Positions 14,553 through 17,382 of a stretch of DNA of 17,382 nucleotides are shown piece by piece. Source of the stretch: JADGGV01 sp035715725. Lineage in GTDB: Bacteria > Gemmatimonadota > Gemmatimonadetes > Longimicrobiales > RSA9. Within the stretch, counting starts at the first letter, position 1. Every line of letters begins with the position of its first letter. The notes under the pieces were generated by a model, which saw nothing but the letters and a program-made list of their open reading frames with translations, was not told where the DNA came from and did not search any database. The stretch is from contig DASTKT010000044.1 of the NCBI GenBank assembly GCA_035715725.1, positions 1 to 17,382 of the forward strand. The letters are read 5' to 3'. Made by a program: the position numbers and the translations under genes.

Positions 14553-15119
14553 ATGAACGTGAACGCATCTCTCGGGGCGGAATCGCTTCCGTCCCGCTTG
14601 CTCGAGCGGCACCGCGACGACGACCCCGCGCGGGCGACGTCGCCCCGAAGCATCTCGACCACGATCGAGGCCGTAGACGACGGGGACGACATGGGACGGC
14701 TCCTGTCCGTGGCCCGACGCCTCTACGCGCGAATCTCGACGGCGCTTGCCCACGCCGGGCTCGCGTACGACGAGTATCGGATCCTCGCCCGTCTGCGCGC
14801 CGCCGGAGCGCCCCTCGACGTGACCGCTCTCGCCGACGGGCACGCAGGTTCCTCCGTGGCCGCGCCGCGCGGCGTGGAAGGCCTCGCGACCCGCGGGCTG
14901 ATCGTCCTGGACCACCCGGCCCCGGCGGGATCGCCGGCGAACGTCGCGTTGACGGCAGCCGGAATGGCCGCCGCCTCGGCGGGAGCGGCGGCCCTCGACC
15001 AGCTTTCCGCGCGCTTCGCCGACTCGCTCACGCAGCCCGAGAAGGAACAGCTCGGGGACATGATCGCCCGGGTCCATTCGCTCTCCGCAGCCCCACCGCC
15101 GCTCGCGGTGGCCCGGTGA
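14553..15119 (+). CDS. MarR-like winged-helix transcriptional regulator
   Basis: ATG 14553 follows AGGAGG (14539-14544) with 8-bp spacing. The protein has 188 residues: an unusual disordered N-terminal tail of about 45 residues (ERHRDDDPARATSPRSIS), then a MarR-type domain. The first dimer helix is DMGRLLSVARRLYARISTAL. The winged helix follows (LAYDEYRILARLRAAGAPLD, then VTALADGHAGSSVAAPRGVE, then GLATRGLIVLDHP), with a wing ending in VALTAAGMAA. The C-terminal dimer helix is ALDQLSARFADSLTQPEKEQ. MarR proteins bind DNA as dimers and often sense phenolic or oxidative ligands. The match is moderate: the recognition helix is Ala/Gly/Ser-rich and lacks the usual basic residues except one Arg. 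No divergent partner is adjacent, so the target cannot be inferred. The next gene converges on it. Confidence 0.75.
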   Translation: MNVNASLGAESLPSRLLERHRDDDPARATSPRSISTTIEAVDDGDDMGRLLSVARRLYARISTALAHAGLAYDEYRILARLRAAGAPLDVTALADGHAGSSVAAPRGVEGLATRGLIVLDHPAPAGSPANVALTAAGMAAASAGAAALDQLSARFADSLTQPEKEQLGDMIARVHSLSAAPPPLAVAR

Positions 15120-15146
15120 TGATCGCGCCGTGGCAGGTGACTGCGT

Positions 15147-15171
15147 CGTCGGTCAGGCCTCGTGACCGACG
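15147..15171. terminator. Hairpin between two convergent genes
   Basis: CGTCGGTCA (15147-15155) and TGACCGACG (15163-15171) form a perfect 9-bp stem with a 7-nt loop. It sits in the 104-bp gap between the MarR-like stop (15119) and the spermidine-synthase-like stop (15224), where a shared two-way terminator is expected. No T-run lies on either side. Confidence 0.55.
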
Positions 15172-15223
15172 CTGAAGCGGCCGCGCCCGCCGGTGTCCGC
15201 CACCCAGCCGCACCGGGCCCCGC

Positions 15224-17371
15224 TCACCGCCAGCGGATCGACCGGAGCACGTCCGACCGGTCGTCCGTCCAGACGGGCACCGCATGGCCGGCGTCGAGGC
15301 GTCGCCAGCCTCCGGTGCGGTCGAGCTCGTCGGCGATGGAGGGATTCGCGGTGAGGATGGCCCAGGTCGAGGCGGAGCGGGCGTAGCGGCCGAAGCCGCC
15401 TTCGACCGGATCCCGGCGTACCCGGCCGTGGAGGCCGAGCTCCCGGGCGTGGGCGGCGACGAGCGGCTCGAGCTGCAGGTGGCGGTTGGAGAGGTGTAGC
15501 ACGATCAGGCCACCGGGCGCGAGGCGATCCAGATAGAGGCGCAGCGCCTCGCGCGTGAGCAGGTGGGCGGGGATCGTCTCGGCCGAGAACGCGTCGAGCA
15601 GGATCAGGCCGTAGCGGCTGCTCTCCCGCATCAGCATGAGGCGGGCGTCGCCGAGCAGGATCCGGCGGTCGGGGGCGCAGCCCTCGAGGAAGCTGAAGTA
15701 GCGGCGGTCCGTCGCGAGCGCGACGACGGCGGGGTTGATCTCGTAGAAGTCCCAGCGCTCGCCGGGGGCGGCGTAGCACGCCACCGTGCCGGCGCCCAGC
15801 CCGACGGCGGCGACGGGGCCGCGGCCGGCGTGGCGGCGCCAGGCGCGGAACGCGTCGCCGAGCGGGCCCGCGGCGCTGTAGTAGGTGGTCGGCTCCAGGC
15901 GGTGGGCGGGCGTCAGGGCCTGTGCGCCGTGGAGCACGAGCCCGTGACGGAGCACGCGGAAGCCATCCTCCCGGGCGACGACGAGCGAGCCGAAGAAGTT
16001 GCGCCGGCGGGCCTCGAGCTTCATGTCGCCGAACGCCGCTACGGCGAGGGCGGCGGCGCCGGCGCAGACGAGCGCGAAGCCGACGCGGCTGCCGTGCAGC
16101 AGCAGCGAGAAGGCGACGGCGCCGAGGAGGAGGGCGACGGCCGGGTCGCCGGAGACGAAGGGCAGCGCCGCGGCGGCGGTGAGTACGGCGGCGATGCGGC
16201 GGGCGCGGGGGCGCAGCGCCCACGCGGGCCGCGCCAGCGTGAATACGACGAGCAGCGCGACGAGCGCGTACTCGACCTCGGGCGGCATGAGGAGCGGCGC
16301 GGCGAGGGCGGAGAAAAGGCCGCCGGCCGCGCCGCCGACGCCGACCCAGACGTAGAAGCGCGTGAGCTCGGCGGCGGGCGGGCGCCTCCGGGCGAGCTGG
16401 GCATGCGCGAGAAGGGCGGTGCAGGCGAAGAACGCGAGGTGCGCGAGGAGCACGAGGGGGCTCGTCAGCGCCAGGGCCGCGGAGACGCCGACGAGGGCGG
16501 CGGGCAGGCGCTGCACCGCGGCGAGCGTGCCGGGCTCGAGGCGGAGCCGCCGCGCGAACGCCGCGACGAAGGTGAGCAGGTAGAGCGCGAGTGGCGCCAC
16601 CCAGAGGAGCGGGACCGGCGCCACCTCTCCCGTCAGGTACCCGGTGGCGGTCAGCAGGAGCGCGGACGGCACGGCGGCGAGGTACGCCCAGCGGAGCGCC
16701 CGACGGTCCACGCGCAGCAGCTCGAGCGCGCGCGACGGCCGCGGCTCGGTCCCGGCGCCGGCCCGGGCCGTCCAGGCGCACAGGGCCAGGACGGCCAGGA
16801 ACGCGACGTACGCCGCCGCCCACAGGCGGCCCTGCGCGCGCACGCCGAGGAACGGCTCCAGCAGGAACGGATAGGCGAGCAGCCCGGCGAAGCTGCCGAG
16901 GTTGCTTGCCGCGTAGAGGAAGTACGGGTCGGCCGCCGCCGGGTGCGGCGTCGCCGCGAACCAGCGCTGCACAAGCGGTGCGGTGGTCGAGAGCAGGAAG
17001 AAGGGGAGCCCGACCGTCAGGAGGAGCCGCCCGAGGATGGACGGCACCGGGAAGGCACCCGGAGGCGGCGCCCAGCCGGTCGGCAGCGCGATCGGCAGGG
17101 CGAGCAGCGACGCGACGGCGACACCGCCATGGAGCACGAGCTGCCGTGGGCGCGCGAGCCGGGCGGCGACGACGTGGACGTAGACGTACCCCGCCAGCAG
17201 CACCACCTGGAAGAAGAGCATGCACGCCAGCCAGACGGCCGGCGCGCCGCCGGCGCGCGGGAGGAGCATGCGGCCGACCAGCGGCTCGACGAGGAAGAGC
17301 AGCACCGAGCCGGCGAACGCGGCGGCCGCGAACGGGAGCAGGGGAACGCGAGGCGGCTTCAAGGCATCCAC
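15224..17371 (-). CDS. Fused membrane / spermidine-synthase-like protein
   Basis: At least 715 residues. The N-terminal two thirds (about 10-480) is a polytopic membrane domain with more than ten hydrophobic segments, containing the family stretches GSVLLFLVEPLVGRMLLPRA, GGAPAVWLACMLFFQ and LYAASNLGSFAGLLAYPFLL. The C-terminal third (about 485-715) is a Rossmann-type polyamine aminopropyltransferase-like domain. It has a SAM/dcSAM loop VGLGAGT (524-529), an acidic strand end YEINP (E544), GDAR (D575) and LLDAFS (D593). In soluble spermidine synthases these acidic residues bind the nucleoside and catalyse aminopropyl transfer. Fused membrane forms are common in bacteria, but their substrate is mostly unproven. 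The start is a GTG at 17371 with no stop between it and the window edge, so the true start may lie outside. Confidence 0.9.
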   Translation of the reverse strand: MDALKPPRVPLLPFAAAAFAGSVLLFLVEPLVGRMLLPRAGGAPAVWLACMLFFQVVLLAGYVYVHVVAARLARPRQLVLHGGVAVASLLALPIALPTGWAPPPGAFPVPSILGRLLLTVGLPFFLLSTTAPLVQRWFAATPHPAAADPYFLYAASNLGSFAGLLAYPFLLEPFLGVRAQGRLWAAAYVAFLAVLALCAWTARAGAGTEPRPSRALELLRVDRRALRWAYLAAVPSALLLTATGYLTGEVAPVPLLWVAPLALYLLTFVAAFARRLRLEPGTLAAVQRLPAALVGVSAALALTSPLVLLAHLAFFACTALLAHAQLARRRPPAAELTRFYVWVGVGGAAGGLFSALAAPLLMPPEVEYALVALLVVFTLARPAWALRPRARRIAAVLTAAAALPFVSGDPAVALLLGAVAFSLLLHGSRVGFALVCAGAAALAVAAFGDMKLEARRRNFFGSLVVAREDGFRVLRHGLVLHGAQALTPAHRLEPTTYYSAAGPLGDAFRAWRRHAGRGPVAAVGLGAGTVACYAAPGERWDFYEINPAVVALATDRRYFSFLEGCAPDRRILLGDARLMLMRESSRYGLILLDAFSAETIPAHLLTREALRLYLDRLAPGGLIVLHLSNRHLQLEPLVAAHARELGLHGRVRRDPVEGGFGRYARSASTWAILTANPSIADELDRTGGWRRLDAGHAVPVWTDDRSDVLRSIRWR

Positions 17372-17382
17372 CGGGTGAGCGC

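Overview
The window is GC-rich (roughly 70%) bacterial chromosomal DNA from a Gram-negative organism. It encodes a TolC-type outer-membrane protein, a periplasmic adaptor and a lipoprotein with a lipobox. A PadR regulator translationally linked to a very long 'orphan' MacB/FtsX permease (ADOP type), a DUF4382 lipoprotein and CPBP membrane proteins together are typical of soil Gemmatimonadota or Acidobacteriota. I favour Gemmatimonadota, but no rRNA or other phylogenetic marker is present to settle it.

Layout. (1) 1-4203, minus strand: a tripartite export operon in the order periplasmic adaptor, MacB-like permease, TolC-like channel (running off the left edge). The adaptor and permease genes overlap by one base. 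No ATPase gene lies in the visible part. (2) 4204-4646: a divergent regulatory region. It holds a possible operon promoter and a well-formed tetR promoter carrying two identical-arm TGAAC-N3-GTTCA palindromes whose centres are 19 bp apart. (3) 4647-6221, plus: TetR regulator followed by a CPBP membrane protease with all catalytic motifs. (4) 6425-7410, minus: an exported alpha/beta hydrolase interrupted by a frameshift. (5) 7411-7954: no convincing gene. An AT-richer patch carries five copies of TACGANA in the order three forward, two inverted. (6) 7955-8446, minus: small four-helix membrane protein. (7) 8828-9745, plus: DUF4382 lipoprotein with a large palindrome upstream and a strong hairpin after it. 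(8) 9859-10335, minus: an internally deleted secretory-lipase remnant that abuts the ADOP permease stop codon. (9) 10337-13330, minus: padR-ADOP permease operon, with a perfect 8-7-8 palindrome over its likely promoter. (10) 13565-14338, plus: second CPBP-like protein, with altered catalytic residues. (11) 14553-15119, plus: MarR-like regulator. (12) 15224-17371, minus: fused membrane/spermidine-synthase-like protein reaching the right edge.

How the genes relate. Three regulators of different families (TetR, PadR, MarR) sit beside membrane-export or membrane-protease genes. TetR is placed to control itself and the CPBP gene and perhaps the divergent efflux operon. PadR is placed to control itself and the ADOP permease. 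I see no CRISPR array, tRNA, rRNA or intact mobile element. The two broken hydrolase genes and the motif patch suggest that the 6.4-10.3 kb stretch is evolutionarily labile. I did not find a convincing complete new multi-gene system. The most unusual unexplained signals are the TACGANA cluster and the paired TetR operators.
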